Source: Paenibacillus antarcticus (GTDB lineage: Bacteria > Bacillota > Bacilli > Paenibacillales > Paenibacillaceae). From it: a stretch of 64,000 nt of DNA. Positions 51,958 through 61,943 of this stretch are shown piece by piece. Within the stretch, counting starts at the first letter, position 1. The number at the start of each line of letters is the position of its first letter. The position numbers were made by a program, and so were the translations under genes. The stretch covers positions 186,001 through 250,000 of the forward strand of contig NZ_LVJI01000001.1 of NCBI RefSeq assembly GCF_001637225.1, in the 5' to 3' direction. Under the pieces are notes generated by a model that was not told the DNA's origin, ran no database searches, and was given only the letters and a program-made list of their open reading frames with translations.

Positions 51958-52206
51958 ACATGTCTAATGACTCAATAAATATTTAAGAGTACGAGAAATA
52001 ATATACCACATATAGACCTCAACAGCAACTATATTTCATACCGTTCTCATGAATTAATCATCTTACTTACGCTCTTCATTATGTTGCGTCGTCTTCTTTA
52101 TTCTCTCTCGTTAAATATATGATCTATAAATCACAATATTCATCGCTTAGCTTACATGTTCGTACAAATATAGCCCAACGTTCTTTCCTTCTTGATCATC
52201 ACAAAT
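51958..52206. other. Intergenic region without evident gene
   Basis: AT-rich; no open frame with an SD. Presumably contains the tRNA promoter, not pinpointed. Confidence 0.4.
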
Positions 52207-52248
52207 AAAAAGGCGTATCCAATGATCTTCTCATTGGATACGCCTTTT
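52207..52248 (-). terminator. Terminator of the aldolase gene
   Basis: AAAAGGCGTATCCAATGA and TCATTGGATACGCCTTTT form an 18-bp perfect stem with a 5-base loop. Confidence 0.85.
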
Positions 52249-52294
52249 GAAATTCTTATGTAACACAGTGACCAGTATATCAATCAAAAAGCTC

Positions 52295-53254
52295 TTATTT
52301 CTTTTCAAATGTCACTTCAGGAGTCATCAATTTATCATAGAAATCTACAGATTTATCTTTATTCTCTGATGCTCTTAACGCCATTGCCGATCGTGGATGC
52401 TCATCAAGCGTTCCTGTAATCATGTAAGGAATAATATATCCCCACTCTTCCTTCTCACGTAAAGCAATCATCAACTGTTCGATCACATCAAGTACTGGAC
52501 GAAGCTTGTACTGCGTGTTCTTCAACTGCGATACAAGTAGCTCTGTAGGACAGTTACCTGCTGCACGACCCATTCCATATACAGAAGCGTCTAACAGTTC
52601 AACGCCCTTCTCTGAAGCAATCAATGTGTTAGAGAAAGCAAGTTGTAGGTTGTTATGTGCGTGAATACCAAGACGTTTGTTAGGTAAATGAGTCTGGAAC
52701 TTCTCTACCAAGAACGTAATATCTTTATGATCCAGACTTCCGTAAGAATCCACAATATAGACGATATCAACAACACTTTCTTTAATCATCTCAAATGCTT
52801 CAACAAGCTCATTCTCCATAACATTAGACAGAGCCATGATATTAAGTGTCGTCTCATATCCACGATCATGGAATGTTTGAATTAATTGGAGAGCCTTGTC
52901 CACATCTTTGATATAACAGGCTACACGGATAAGGTCAATCATACTCTCTGAGCGATTCGGAATGTCATTCTCATCTACACGTCCAATATCAACTAGAGCA
53001 GACAGCTTCGTGAATCCCTTTTGAGGAATGACTTTTCTAAGAAATTCATCATCTAAGAATCTCCAAGGTCCCGCGTCCTCTGCACCCTTGAGTAATTTAG
53101 GAGAATTCTTATATCCAATTTCCATATAGTCAACGCCAGCTTCATTTAAACCAGCGTATAATTTCTGGACAAATTCAATACTGAAATCCCAATTATTAAC
53201 TAGACCTCCATCACGAATGGTACAGTCTACAATTTTACTTTGATTTAATTTCAT
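52295..53254 (-). CDS. HMG-CoA lyase-like (DRE-TIM) aldolase domain protein
   Basis: The 319-residue TIM-barrel protein has the metal-site signature of the DRE-TIM superfamily: CTIRDGG at the N-terminus and GIHAHNN for the HxH ligands. 4-hydroxy-2-oxovalerate aldolase and isopropylmalate synthase belong here. It lacks partner dehydrogenase genes, so the substrate is unknown. Monocistronic. Confidence 0.78.
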   Translation of the reverse strand: MKLNQSKIVDCTIRDGGLVNNWDFSIEFVQKLYAGLNEAGVDYMEIGYKNSPKLLKGAEDAGPWRFLDDEFLRKVIPQKGFTKLSALVDIGRVDENDIPNRSESMIDLIRVACYIKDVDKALQLIQTFHDRGYETTLNIMALSNVMENELVEAFEMIKESVVDIVYIVDSYGSLDHKDITFLVEKFQTHLPNKRLGIHAHNNLQLAFSNTLIASEKGVELLDASVYGMGRAAGNCPTELLVSQLKNTQYKLRPVLDVIEQLMIALREKEEWGYIIPYMITGTLDEHPRSAMALRASENKDKSVDFYDKLMTPEVTFEKK

Positions 53255-53375
53255 TGAACTAATCTCCTCTCACCTTTACACTATTACTTCATCATACTTG
53301 AATCAAGAACACGATGTAAAGGGTATTAAACATGAGAATCGAACATTTTCACCTTAACTTTTTAGTAATCCATTG

Positions 53376-53531
53376 TTATTGCGTATCACGATGTGGACAG
53401 GAACAATTCGTAGTCTCTTGTAATGAACAACCTGAGCAGGTCGTTTCTCCCCTCTGAAGGCGTCTAACATTCTTTACAACGATAACGATAACCAGAGAAA
53501 AGATTAATCCTCCCAGAATCCAATTAATCAA
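53376..53531 (-). CDS. FeoB-associated Cys-rich membrane protein
   Basis: The TTG at 53531 follows the SD AGAGAGG (51 residues); the ATG at 53621 lies inside feoB. One membrane helix (about 4-20) is followed by a basic stretch and a Cys-rich tail (CSGCSL, then NCSCPH). Such proteins commonly follow feoB in Firmicutes and may play the FeoC part in iron uptake. Confidence 0.8.
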   Translation of the reverse strand: MINWILGGLIFSLVIVIVVKNVRRLQRGETTCSGCSLQETTNCSCPHRDTQ

Positions 53532-53571
53532 TAGTATCGCCTCTCTCTCAATAGAAATATACGTTTGACGA

Positions 53572-55614
53572 TTAACCAAGACCAAGTAACTTCCCACCCT
53601 GATAGACGATAAGAGAGACAATCCAAGCCGTAGCCGTCTGGTATCCTACCGTAAACAACGTCCACTTCCATGAATTCATTTCTCTCTTAATCGCAGCAAA
53701 CGCTGCAATACAAGGCATATATAGTAGCGTGAATGTCATAAATGCGTAAGCCTTCAGTGGTGTGAAGTACGTCTGAAGCGAGGCCATAAGTTCCACTGAA
53801 CCTTCTCCTACCTCACCTAGATTGTTTAGAATACCCATAGTAGCTACGACTGCTTCTTTTGCAACAAAACCGGTTAGAAGGGCAACTGATGATCTCCAAT
53901 CTCCGAAGCCAAGTGGAGCAAAGAATGGCGATATAAAAGTTCCCACGGATCCAAATATGCTACCACTGACTTCATCCCCCATTTGGAGTGAGAAATTAAA
54001 CGTTTGACCGAACCAAATAATGACTGATGCCGCAAAAATAACCGTTCCAGCCTTCTTAATAAATCCTTTTCCACGATCCCACATATGAATCATCAGACCT
54101 TTAAATGTAGGAATACGATAAGGAGGAAGCTCCATAACGAAGGCTTCTGCTTCACCTTTGAAAAGAGTCTTTCGGAGTAAAATTCCTGACAGTATGGCAA
54201 CAACCATCCCTAATAAATAAAGGGAAAATATGACTAAGCTCTGAGCATTCGCAAAGAATGCAGCTGCAAACAGTGCGTAAACAGGAAGACGTGCTCCACA
54301 GGACATGAAGGGAGTCAATATTATCGTCAATCGTCTATCTTTCTCATTCTCCAGAGTCCTTGTAGCCATAATGGCAGGAACACTACATCCAATCCCCATA
54401 ATCATTGGAATGAATGATTTACCGCTTAGTCCTATTTTTCTAAACATTCGGTCCATCATGAATGCCGCTCTAGACATATATCCGCTGTCTTCTAGTATCG
54501 CTAGAAAGAAGAATAGAATCATAATCTGAGGTACGAACACAAGAATGCTACCCAGACCAGCGATGATCCCACCTACAATCAGAGAGTCCAACCATTCTGC
54601 TGCTCCTGCGCTGTGAAGTAATGTAGTCACTGTATCTGCTAATGCCACATTCATGAGATGATCAATATAATCAATGGTGAATGTTCCAATAAATCCAAAG
54701 GTGATGGTGAATACCACATACATGATAAGGAGAAACAACGGAATAGCGAAAATCCGATGCGTTAGAATTTTGTCCATTTTATCAGATACAGTTAGTCCAC
54801 CAACACTTAGTTTCTTTTTAACTGATTTACTAACGACTTTGGAGATAAACTGATACCGCTGATCCGCTATGATCGTCTCCATGTCATTGTCATATTCTTG
54901 TTCTAATTGGTCTCGAGTTGCGCGGATTGCCTCTATTAGCTTATGATTCATCTTAATGTTAGCTGTAACGATTTCATCGCCTTCAAGTAACTTTACCGTT
55001 GCAAACCGTGGTGGATACATCTGTCCAAGCATAGGAGTAATGAGCTCACTTAACTTTTCCAAGCTCTTTTCAATTTTCTCTTCGAATAAAGTTATCGATT
55101 CAGCCAATTGTCCTGATGCTGCGTTTTGAGCCACTTGAAGTGTCTGTTCAATCAACTCTTTAGTACCATGAGCTTTGTTAGCTGAAGTTGGAATGACAGG
55201 TACACCTAGCTGTTTCTCTAACCGAGGAATATCAATTTGATCACCTCTGGCTTCAAGAGCATCCATCATATTAAGCGCGACAACAACCGGTATCCCAAGC
55301 TCAATCAGCTGTGTTGTTAAGTACAAATTTCGCTCAATATTTGTTGCATCCACGATATTGATGACCACATCCGGTCTTTCTTCCAATATGTAATTTCTAG
55401 AAATGATTTCTTCTAATGAATACGGAGATAATGAGTATATTCCTGGAAGATCTATGACCTTAATATCTTCTTTGAATCTTCTAGCTTTGCCCTCTTTCTT
55501 CTCTACCGTTACGCCTGGCCAGTTACCCACATGCTGTGTGCTCCCAGTGACTTCATTAAACATTGTTGTTTTACCACAGTTCGGGTTTCCCACAAGTGCA
55601 AATCTGAACGCCAT
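53572..55614 (-). CDS. feoB: Ferrous iron transporter FeoB
   Basis: FeoB imports Fe2+ across the membrane. At 680 residues it has the N-terminal G domain with G1 GNPNCGKTT, switch [16 protein letters not shown] and the G4 motif NMMD, then about eight to ten membrane helices (from about 285) with two Gate regions, including [13 protein letters not shown]. It lies in a feoA-feoA-feoB-Cys-rich operon. Confidence 0.97.
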   Translation of the reverse strand: MAFRFALVGNPNCGKTTMFNEVTGSTQHVGNWPGVTVEKKEGKARRFKEDIKVIDLPGIYSLSPYSLEEIISRNYILEERPDVVINIVDATNIERNLYLTTQLIELGIPVVVALNMMDALEARGDQIDIPRLEKQLGVPVIPTSANKAHGTKELIEQTLQVAQNAASGQLAESITLFEEKIEKSLEKLSELITPMLGQMYPPRFATVKLLEGDEIVTANIKMNHKLIEAIRATRDQLEQEYDNDMETIIADQRYQFISKVVSKSVKKKLSVGGLTVSDKMDKILTHRIFAIPLFLLIMYVVFTITFGFIGTFTIDYIDHLMNVALADTVTTLLHSAGAAEWLDSLIVGGIIAGLGSILVFVPQIMILFFFLAILEDSGYMSRAAFMMDRMFRKIGLSGKSFIPMIMGIGCSVPAIMATRTLENEKDRRLTIILTPFMSCGARLPVYALFAAAFFANAQSLVIFSLYLLGMVVAILSGILLRKTLFKGEAEAFVMELPPYRIPTFKGLMIHMWDRGKGFIKKAGTVIFAASVIIWFGQTFNFSLQMGDEVSGSIFGSVGTFISPFFAPLGFGDWRSSVALLTGFVAKEAVVATMGILNNLGEVGEGSVELMASLQTYFTPLKAYAFMTFTLLYMPCIAAFAAIKREMNSWKWTLFTVGYQTATAWIVSLIVYQGGKLLGLG

Positions 55615-55694
55615 TCCTCTAACCCCCTACAAACTAACTGAGAACAGTTCTCAATAATTGTTATATTTTAAAAGCTACCGATGGTGAGCAGCTT

Positions 55695-55931
55695 TTAGCT
55701 CTCAAGCTTTTGAATCATAATATTGCTTGCATCTGCTTTCCGAAAAGTTAATTCATAACCTCGAATATTCACCTCAATGGGGTCCCCCATCGGAGCTACC
55801 TTTCGGACTAAGATCTCCGCACCACGGGTGATACCCATGTCCATTAACCGCCTTTTTACTGGTCCTTCTCCACCCACCCGAACGATAACCACTTTATCTC
55901 CAGGCCTGCATTCATTTAAGGTTGTCTCCAT
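55695..55931 (-). CDS. feoA: FeoA-like SH3 domain protein (second copy)
   Basis: I start at the ATG at 55931 (SD GAAGGGGAG; 78 residues). The beta-barrel FeoA domain is recognised by KVVIVRVGGEGPVKRRLMDMG then ELTFRKADASNI. FeoA proteins aid FeoB. A second FeoA gene lies just upstream; the two are only weakly alike. Confidence 0.88.
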   Translation of the reverse strand: METTLNECRPGDKVVIVRVGGEGPVKRRLMDMGITRGAEILVRKVAPMGDPIEVNIRGYELTFRKADASNIMIQKLES

Positions 55932-55950
55932 CTCTACTCTCCCCTTCAAG

Positions 55951-56166
55951 CTACATCTGAACTAACAATTGCTGTGCAATTCCTTTACTAAGAGCGAGTC
56001 TTGAATCCTTCACATTCACAATCAAATTTCCACCATTCTCTGAAATGACCGTAATTAGCGCGCCTGGAACCATCCCCAATCCTTCTAGAAATTTTCTAGT
56101 CGAATCCTTAGCTCTACAGACATTGATAACAGCCGATTTACCTAGTGGCAACATCGTTAAAGGCAT
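55951..56166 (-). CDS. feoA: FeoA-like SH3 domain protein (first copy)
   Basis: The 71-residue protein has the FeoA fold: AVINVCRAKDSTRKFLEGLGM, then LIVNVKDSRLALSKGIAQQL. The SD GAGAGGGGAA supports its ATG. First gene of the feo operon, downstream of a Fur-like box. Confidence 0.88.
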   Translation of the reverse strand: MPLTMLPLGKSAVINVCRAKDSTRKFLEGLGMVPGALITVISENGGNLIVNVKDSRLALSKGIAQQLLVQM

Positions 56167-56258
56167 TCCTCAATTCCCCTCTCTATTTCATCTATATCCT
56201 ATTGCATTCACAAATTTATAATATTACTAACACTCATTTTCACTTTCTACAGTGAGAT

Positions 56259-56273
56259 TGATAACCAGTATCA
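56259..56273 (-). promoter_or_regulatory. Fur box upstream of the feo operon
   Basis: TGATAACCAGTATCA is a 7-1-7 inverted repeat close to the B. subtilis Fur consensus TGATAATNATTATCA. It lies about 95 bases above the first feoA and overlaps a possible -35 (TTGATA). Fe-loaded Fur would repress here. Confidence 0.7.
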
Positions 56274-56370
56274 ACGTTAACGTGTTCTAAATGTACTGAT
56301 TTTCACTAAAGATTGTCTGTGATAAAAGTCATTCCTATGCCGTTCTATCCAGTTCCGAATCACAAAAAAA

Positions 56371-56399
56371 TGCTAAGCCTTTTTAACATTGGCTTAGCA
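56371..56399 (-). terminator. Terminator of the MoxR-DUF58 operon
   Basis: TGCTAAGCC and GGCTTAGCA form a 9-bp stem with an 11-base loop, followed by seven T. Confidence 0.85.
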
Positions 56400-56431
56400 A
56401 TCCTTCATTAACATATCATTGCATATGAACT

Positions 56432-57736
56432 TTATTTACTATCTTTCAAATGATCAATCGCAGCCTTCCATTGATGGTCTTCCATCGCCTTGTTACCGTA
56501 GCGTACATCATTATAAAGCGAGGTAATATTGTTCACATCGGAAGCAGACAGCGTCGATTCTCCCTTCTTATTTCCTTCCAACAGAAACGCGATTTCATTG
56601 GGAGTCTGAGAAGTTGAGTATACTAGCCCCTCTCGAATAGCTCTTTGAACCATACGTTTATAGTAGTAACGAACCTTTCCGTGAGGATTATCCGGTAATA
56701 AATTTCTCTTACGTCTAAATGAAAAAGAGCGGCGATTCTTTTCAATCTTCTCGACCTTATCCCTATAAGTGATATTGTCCGTTAGATGTTGAGTGGGAGA
56801 GCCAACTCCTCTGGAATAAAGGTTTGCTATGAATTGCCCTATTTTCACGGTGATAAACCTTACTATTCTGAATAAAATGTATATAACGACTAACGCTATA
56901 ATAACTTTAGCCGTCCAATATAATAAGTCCATCCATAAAGAGGATCCTGCTTCCTTTGGAGTACCTTGTTCTATTGGAAATGCTTCAGGAATGGGTGCTG
57001 GTTCAGGATTAATAGGTTTAGGCCTTTGGTTCATCATGTCAATAATTCTACTTAACCAATGGGCAAATTGATTCCATAACCAATACAATCCTTGGCTTAA
57101 TTGCGTAAATGCACCAAAGATCACCATACAGAAGATAACCAACATACTCCATCCACGATTTACTCGTACAAATCCTCTGAAGGCACCTAGTTGAGTAGAA
57201 TGATTACTTAATGTTTCCCTACGAACCTGTTCTGAATTGAGTCGAAGTATCCATGAACAAAGAGAGATTAACCCTGCCATATATAATGAACCTGCATCTA
57301 TGGCCGTTAGAGACAGATTATTAGAAAATATAGACAGAACTAACGTACATCCGATACCTTGTAATTGATATATCGGCGAGAAGGTTACTTTCCAACCTTG
57401 TTCAGTAAGACTATTTCCTCTAAATGCTACTCCTATCAGAACCACACATAATATCCAACCTCGTATTCCTGAATTGAATTGACCTGTAACCGCAAAGATC
57501 AACCCTCCTGCAAGCAATATACAAACCCAGTTCATCCATCGCTGTCTCTTACTTAAGAGAAGTGAAATTACAATTCCACAGGTCCCAGCAATCCACATCA
57601 TTCCAGCAATGTACAAGGATGATGATAGCAGTACATAATGACTTATGACTACAATAATGGCATAGTAAGCAGCTATTTCAAAAAAAACAGTCATCGGAAG
57701 CGTGCTGAATACTGTTATTCTTTTGCCTATATTCAT
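56432..57736 (-). CDS. Membrane protein with DUF4129-like C-terminus, no transglutaminase core
   Basis: The 434-residue protein has about six N-terminal helices (to about 170), another near 196-215, a proline-rich linker (NPEPAPIPEAFP), a further helix (about 270-300), then a DUF4129-like cytoplasmic tail with VRYYYKRMVQRAIREG and TPNEIAFLL. It is the third gene of a MoxR-DUF58 operon, where the usual partner has a transglutaminase-like domain between these parts. No Cys-His-Asp core is seen here. Confidence 0.7.
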   Translation of the reverse strand: MNIGKRITVFSTLPMTVFFEIAAYYAIIVVISHYVLLSSSLYIAGMMWIAGTCGIVISLLLSKRQRWMNWVCILLAGGLIFAVTGQFNSGIRGWILCVVLIGVAFRGNSLTEQGWKVTFSPIYQLQGIGCTLVLSIFSNNLSLTAIDAGSLYMAGLISLCSWILRLNSEQVRRETLSNHSTQLGAFRGFVRVNRGWSMLVIFCMVIFGAFTQLSQGLYWLWNQFAHWLSRIIDMMNQRPKPINPEPAPIPEAFPIEQGTPKEAGSSLWMDLLYWTAKVIIALVVIYILFRIVRFITVKIGQFIANLYSRGVGSPTQHLTDNITYRDKVEKIEKNRRSFSFRRKRNLLPDNPHGKVRYYYKRMVQRAIREGLVYSTSQTPNEIAFLLEGNKKGESTLSASDVNNITSLYNDVRYGNKAMEDHQWKAAIDHLKDSK

Positions 57737-58854
57737 GAAATAACCTCCTGCATCCTCTCGCCCATAGACACTACGTCAACGACTGGAAGAACCATAACAC
57801 TGTTGCCTTTTGAGCGAAGACGCCATATCAGTTCTTCTATTGCTTCAGAAACATGACCCGTAATCATGAGATAGTCCCATGTCTCTCCATCAACTCTGAT
57901 ATCTAGCTCATCTTTGAGAAATTGCTCAAAGGACTGCAGACACTTCATTTCAACTTGAGCCATTGCTTTCAATATGTCATCTAAATGGGATTTTCCATAT
58001 CCTGGGGATATGCGTATCGCTTGCATTGATTGACTACCATGGATCGCATTATGTCCAAATCCTACTTTCATTCCCTGTTGAATGAGGTGGGAAGCAGCCG
58101 TCGCGGCATATGATAAAGCCTGCTCTATCATTTCTGGATTACTTACCACATTCCACATGTGCTCATTTACTTGAACATTTACATACACGATGACTTCAGG
58201 GTTAGCGGTATACCCTTGTTTATAGACTTGCAATTGTCCCGCTCGTGCACTTGCTTTCCAATGAATACGGTTCATAGGATCATTTCCCGAATACTCTCTT
58301 GTACCTAATATAAGAAATGGGTCCTCTACTACCCAACGAGACACTTCTAGATCTCCTTGCCAAGTGCGATAGGAGGATGGCATATTGTCAATAGATAATA
58401 GCGTTGGATATACACATAATGATACATTCACAGGTACTAATTGTGTTGAAGAGAATAATCCGATGAGATCGCCACCAGACATCGACACTGTCTCTAAAGA
58501 GTATAGACCTCGATTTAATGCTATAAATGGATGTTCCCTAGTAATTTTGTTATAGGGTTTCAACGTAAACACGCTTCGATGATTCTGATATATGTTACCT
58601 TTACTAATCTGTATGACTTCCTTAGATAGAAATGAAAATGATGCGGGCAACATGGCTTCCAATCTCAACCAGATGATGGGTATCCACTTTTCATTCGAGA
58701 TCACTTCGACCATTTCTAATGAATCACCGGCATAACAATGATCCTTAGTCAAATGACGAGAGTAGGAAGTGTGTCTTAACACTGGGATACCGAATATAAT
58801 ACCTTGAATGAGAAGAACAAGAAGGCAAGCACAACACAACCATACAAAGGTCAT
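57733..58854 (-). CDS. DUF58 domain protein
   Basis: The 373-residue protein has one or two N-terminal helices and a DUF58 domain with the signature TREYSGNDPMNRIHWKASARAGQL. DUF58 proteins travel with MoxR ATPases; the domain has a vWA-like character and may receive chaperone action. It lies 3 bases after the MoxR gene and overlaps the next gene by four bases. Confidence 0.87.
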   Translation of the reverse strand: MTFVWLCCACLLVLLIQGIIFGIPVLRHTSYSRHLTKDHCYAGDSLEMVEVISNEKWIPIIWLRLEAMLPASFSFLSKEVIQISKGNIYQNHRSVFTLKPYNKITREHPFIALNRGLYSLETVSMSGGDLIGLFSSTQLVPVNVSLCVYPTLLSIDNMPSSYRTWQGDLEVSRWVVEDPFLILGTREYSGNDPMNRIHWKASARAGQLQVYKQGYTANPEVIVYVNVQVNEHMWNVVSNPEMIEQALSYAATAASHLIQQGMKVGFGHNAIHGSQSMQAIRISPGYGKSHLDDILKAMAQVEMKCLQSFEQFLKDELDIRVDGETWDYLMITGHVSEAIEELIWRLRSKGNSVMVLPVVDVVSMGERMQEVIS

Positions 58855-58857
58855 AAA

Positions 58858-59826
58858 TTACTTCACACTGCTTTCTATTTGATCCTCGCTTGGAACTGGA
58901 ACATGATGTAGGATCTCCTGTAATAGCTGTTCTGCTCGTCCTTCCTGTTGTTGAAGACGATTTCTAAAAAGCAATCGATGCGACAATACCGAAGGGACCA
59001 TATGTTTAATATCATCTGGCAGAACATAATCTCGACCTCTCACAGCTGCAAATGCCTGAACAGCTCGAAGTAAAGCTTGTGTCCCACGAGGACTCACCCC
59101 AAGTGATACATCCGTATGATTTCTAGTAGCCTCTGCGATTTGAATAATATATCGTAAGAGATCATCTTGTATTTGGACTGATAAATAGGATGCTTGCGCT
59201 TCAACAATATCTTCCTGTGAGACGACAGCCATTATTTTCTGGCTTACCTCGAGCGACGTAGTACGCTTTAATATTTCAATCCCTTCATTCATTGAAGGGT
59301 ATCCTAGTTTCATCTTAAGCATGAATCGATCCATTTGAGCTTCTGGAAGAGGGAATGTCCCTTGATTATCTATCGGATTCTGAGTAGCTAGAACTATAAA
59401 TGGTCGTCCAAGAATATGAGTTTCTCCATCGACACTAATCTGGCGTTCCTCCATACATTCCAATAGACTCGCTTGTGTACGAGGAGTAGCACGGTTAATC
59501 TCATCCGCGAGCACCATATTAGCGAACAGAGGCCCAGGACGAAATTTGAAATCGCCCTCTTTTTGATTGTAGAAGTTAATTCCCGTCAGATCAGATGGAA
59601 GTAAGTCAGGGGTAAATTGAATTCGTTGAAAAGAACATTCCATCGACGCAGATAATGTTTTCGCTAATAACGTCTTACCCGTTCCCGGTACATCCTCGAG
59701 GAGTATATGTCCCGAAGCAATTATTGCTGTTAACAGCAGTTCCACTGCTTCATCTTTCCCAACAATAATACGACTAACATTATTCTTCAGTTTATTAGAT
59801 AATTCTTGAATATGTTGTACTTTCAT
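58858..59826 (-). CDS. MoxR family AAA ATPase
   Basis: The ATG at 59826 is best spaced from the SD TAAGGAG (322 residues). The AAA core has Walker A EDVPGTGKTLLA, Walker B LADEINRATPRTQASLLE, sensor 1 VLATQNPID and the arginine-finger region FMLKMKLGYPS. MoxR ATPases act as chaperones for vWA-type partners, here the DUF58 protein. Confidence 0.92.
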   Translation of the reverse strand: MKVQHIQELSNKLKNNVSRIIVGKDEAVELLLTAIIASGHILLEDVPGTGKTLLAKTLSASMECSFQRIQFTPDLLPSDLTGINFYNQKEGDFKFRPGPLFANMVLADEINRATPRTQASLLECMEERQISVDGETHILGRPFIVLATQNPIDNQGTFPLPEAQMDRFMLKMKLGYPSMNEGIEILKRTTSLEVSQKIMAVVSQEDIVEAQASYLSVQIQDDLLRYIIQIAEATRNHTDVSLGVSPRGTQALLRAVQAFAAVRGRDYVLPDDIKHMVPSVLSHRLLFRNRLQQQEGRAEQLLQEILHHVPVPSEDQIESSVK

Positions 59827-59927
59827 CAAGGCCATCTCCTTAGGAAACCGTTTACAATTATATCTCTCATTTCTCGCTATATTCTCTTTCATTATAGCAT
59901 TTTGCTATCCTTGATATATCAAACAAC

Positions 59928-59969
59928 AAAAAAAAGCATCTCCATTAACAACCAGAGACACCTCTTAAA
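59928..59969 (-). terminator. Terminator of the PAS kinase gene
   Basis: AAGAGGTGTCTC pairs with GAGATGCTTTTT using several G-T pairs, followed by a long T-run. Confidence 0.6.
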
Positions 59970-59973
59970 AGTA

Positions 59974-61077
59974 CTATTTAATATGTGGTAGTGTTATCTT
60001 GAAATGTGTTCCTTCGCCCAAATCACTATTCACGTAAATAAATCCTCCATGATTTTTTATAATTCGATAACTCACTGAAAGACCTAATCCTGTCCCAGTT
60101 TTCTTCGTCGTAAAAAAGGGATCAAACAGGCGAGCCAATATATCATGATCCATGCCTTTTCCATTATCACAGATATGGATCTCTACATTTGTGCTTACTT
60201 GTTCTACATGAATATGAATCATTCCAGCATGATTATGGCCCAAGTCTTCAATAGCATCCATTGCATTCTTAATAATATTTAATATGACTTGTTTAATTTG
60301 TTTCGAGTCAACCGATATATATAAAGGAGCTTCCCTATCTTGCAGAGTGATTTGGCAGCCATTCATCAATGCTTCGCTTTCGCTAAGAAGGACAACCTCC
60401 TTCAACAAAGATGACACATTAATAACTGACATTTGTGGCGCTGACGGCTTGGAGGAATTTAAAAACTCACTAATAATATCATTAGCTCTATCAATCTCCA
60501 TCAAGATAATTCTTGCATATTCATCTTTACCCATATGTAGTAAGTGCGGTCGCAACAATTGAATAAACCCCCGAATCGCTGTTAAAGGGTTTCGAATTTC
60601 ATGTGCGATCGATGCTGAGATTTTACCTAACATTGCTAGTTTATCATTCTGATATGCTGTTTCCTCTATTTGCTTATAGTCGGATACGTCCTTTGCACTC
60701 AGTAAGAAATCTCCATTCATTTGATCTCCATAAGTTAACGTAAGGAGCCAATGATTTCCCCGGTCATCACAAAATTCATGATGTCTTTTTTTATGAAAAA
60801 TAGTCTCACGATATATCCTAAGCAATTTCCGTTTGTTCAAGCGGCTTAGTTGGGGATGCCGTAAGATTTCTGTTAGTGTGCACCCGATGAGGGCGACACG
60901 GGGTATCTCGAGTAGCTTGGCCATTTGTACATTAACAAACGTTAGCATTCCATCTCTGTCGAAGAGAATAATTCCACTATCAAGGTGTTCAAGTATGTTC
61001 TCATATTTATCCTTAACAAGTTGTGTTGATTGAAATGTCTGTAGTGATTTTAATAATGTTTCTTGGGTTTCACTCAA
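59974..61077 (-). CDS. PAS-domain sensor histidine kinase (sporulation-kinase type)
   Basis: The 367-residue kinase has no membrane helix. A PAS domain (about 20-135, DSGIILFDRDGMLTFVN) is followed by the H-box SIAHEIRNPLTAIRGF. The ATPase domain has N-box NIIKNAMDAI, G1 DNGKGM, F-box FDPFFTTK and G2 GTGLGLSV. The H-box and small size resemble KinA/KinE-type kinases feeding Spo0F. No response regulator is beside it, also typical for phosphorelay kinases. Confidence 0.85.
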   Translation of the reverse strand: MSETQETLLKSLQTFQSTQLVKDKYENILEHLDSGIILFDRDGMLTFVNVQMAKLLEIPRVALIGCTLTEILRHPQLSRLNKRKLLRIYRETIFHKKRHHEFCDDRGNHWLLTLTYGDQMNGDFLLSAKDVSDYKQIEETAYQNDKLAMLGKISASIAHEIRNPLTAIRGFIQLLRPHLLHMGKDEYARIILMEIDRANDIISEFLNSSKPSAPQMSVINVSSLLKEVVLLSESEALMNGCQITLQDREAPLYISVDSKQIKQVILNIIKNAMDAIEDLGHNHAGMIHIHVEQVSTNVEIHICDNGKGMDHDILARLFDPFFTTKKTGTGLGLSVSYRIIKNHGGFIYVNSDLGEGTHFKITLPHIK

Positions 61078-61256
61078 CTCGATGTTCCCCCTTTTATCAA
61101 GAATGATAAATAATTATAATGCAACAGACGACTTTTTTCCATTTTTTTCATATACCAATCATAGACAGAGTCTAGGAACAACGTCAATCAGAAATACTGT
61201 CGAAAAAGATAAGATAAAGGTCTACAATACAAACTATTCAATTTTTAACATAATAA
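61078..61256. other. Intergenic region without evident gene
   Basis: AT-rich; presumably carries the kinase promoter on the minus strand. No feature is resolved. A plus-strand frame (61082-61636) here is antisense to the zinc-ribbon gene. Confidence 0.4.
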
Positions 61257-61282
61257 AGAGCCCTCGCACAGACGAAGGCTCT
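61257..61282 (-). terminator. Terminator of the zinc-ribbon gene
   Basis: AGAGCC and GGCTCT with inner TTCG/CGAG-type pairing, followed by TTTATTATG. Confidence 0.65.
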
Positions 61283-61309
61283 GAAGAAAACGTATTTTTT
61301 AATACGCGA

Positions 61310-61717
61310 TTAGGCTTTATTATGAAGGCGAAGTCTTCGTTGACTCATCACAGCAAGTCTTGTCTTAAGTTCTCTCTCCCATTTCTCATCTTCCAGAGTC
61401 TTAGCTACTGCAAGCAAATCCAAAGCCATGTCTATTTGATTCTGCACGATATTTTTTGGATCCTCAGTTTCACGGTTTACTACATTCTCAAAAATAGCCT
61501 CTTCATCTTCCGTTACATAATCTTGAAAATCCACCTCAAAGGCGCCATCTCCATGTGCATACTCTGCAAGGATCTCGTATTCATTCTCTACTTTGTAATG
61601 AACTTCTACCCGATGACATACTGGACAAAAAAGTAGGGGAACATTATGGACTTGGGTGCGGTAATGCTTCAAAGTTCCTTTTGTACCAACCATACTCGCT
61701 CCACAGCAAAAACTCAT
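61310..61717 (-). CDS. Small zinc-ribbon (YgiT-like) protein of unknown function
   Basis: The 135-residue protein has four cysteines in two pairs near the N-terminus (FCCG, CPVC) resembling a YgiT/MqsA zinc finger. An acidic middle and a basic helical C-terminus (RELKTRLAVMSQRRLRL) follow. The SD (GGAGGGTG) is good. It stands alone with no toxin partner. Confidence 0.65.
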   Translation of the reverse strand: MSFCCGASMVGTKGTLKHYRTQVHNVPLLFCPVCHRVEVHYKVENEYEILAEYAHGDGAFEVDFQDYVTEDEEAIFENVVNRETEDPKNIVQNQIDMALDLLAVAKTLEDEKWERELKTRLAVMSQRRLRLHNKA

Positions 61718-61861
61718 TATAGTTCACCCTCCTCAGATTTCATCTATCATGATTTAAGTTATTCTTTCCCAAGGCTCACAATACCTCTTTTTTTCTTGTA
61801 TATATTTTATATATATTCAACAATATTTTTAAGTTTCAAACAAATTCATTCTTTCGATAAA

Positions 61862-61900
61862 AACACCCCTTAACCGCCATTTAATAGCAGGTAAGGGGGG
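61862..61900 (-). terminator. Terminator of the peroxiredoxin gene
   Basis: CCCCTTACC and GGTTAAGGGG pair on the minus strand, followed by TGTTTTT. A run of nine G lies on the plus strand at 61895-61903. Confidence 0.7.
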
Positions 61901-61943
61901 GGGATTAGTATACGTATATCAATGATTAGATTACATATTATTT

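Noticed and set aside
61082..61636. 184-codon plus-strand frame
   Set aside because: Antisense to the zinc-ribbon gene and its terminator, no SD, low-complexity Ile/Phe-rich product.
61895..61903. Run of nine G as a phase-variable tract
   Set aside because: It lies in a terminator arm between genes, not in a coding or promoter position.
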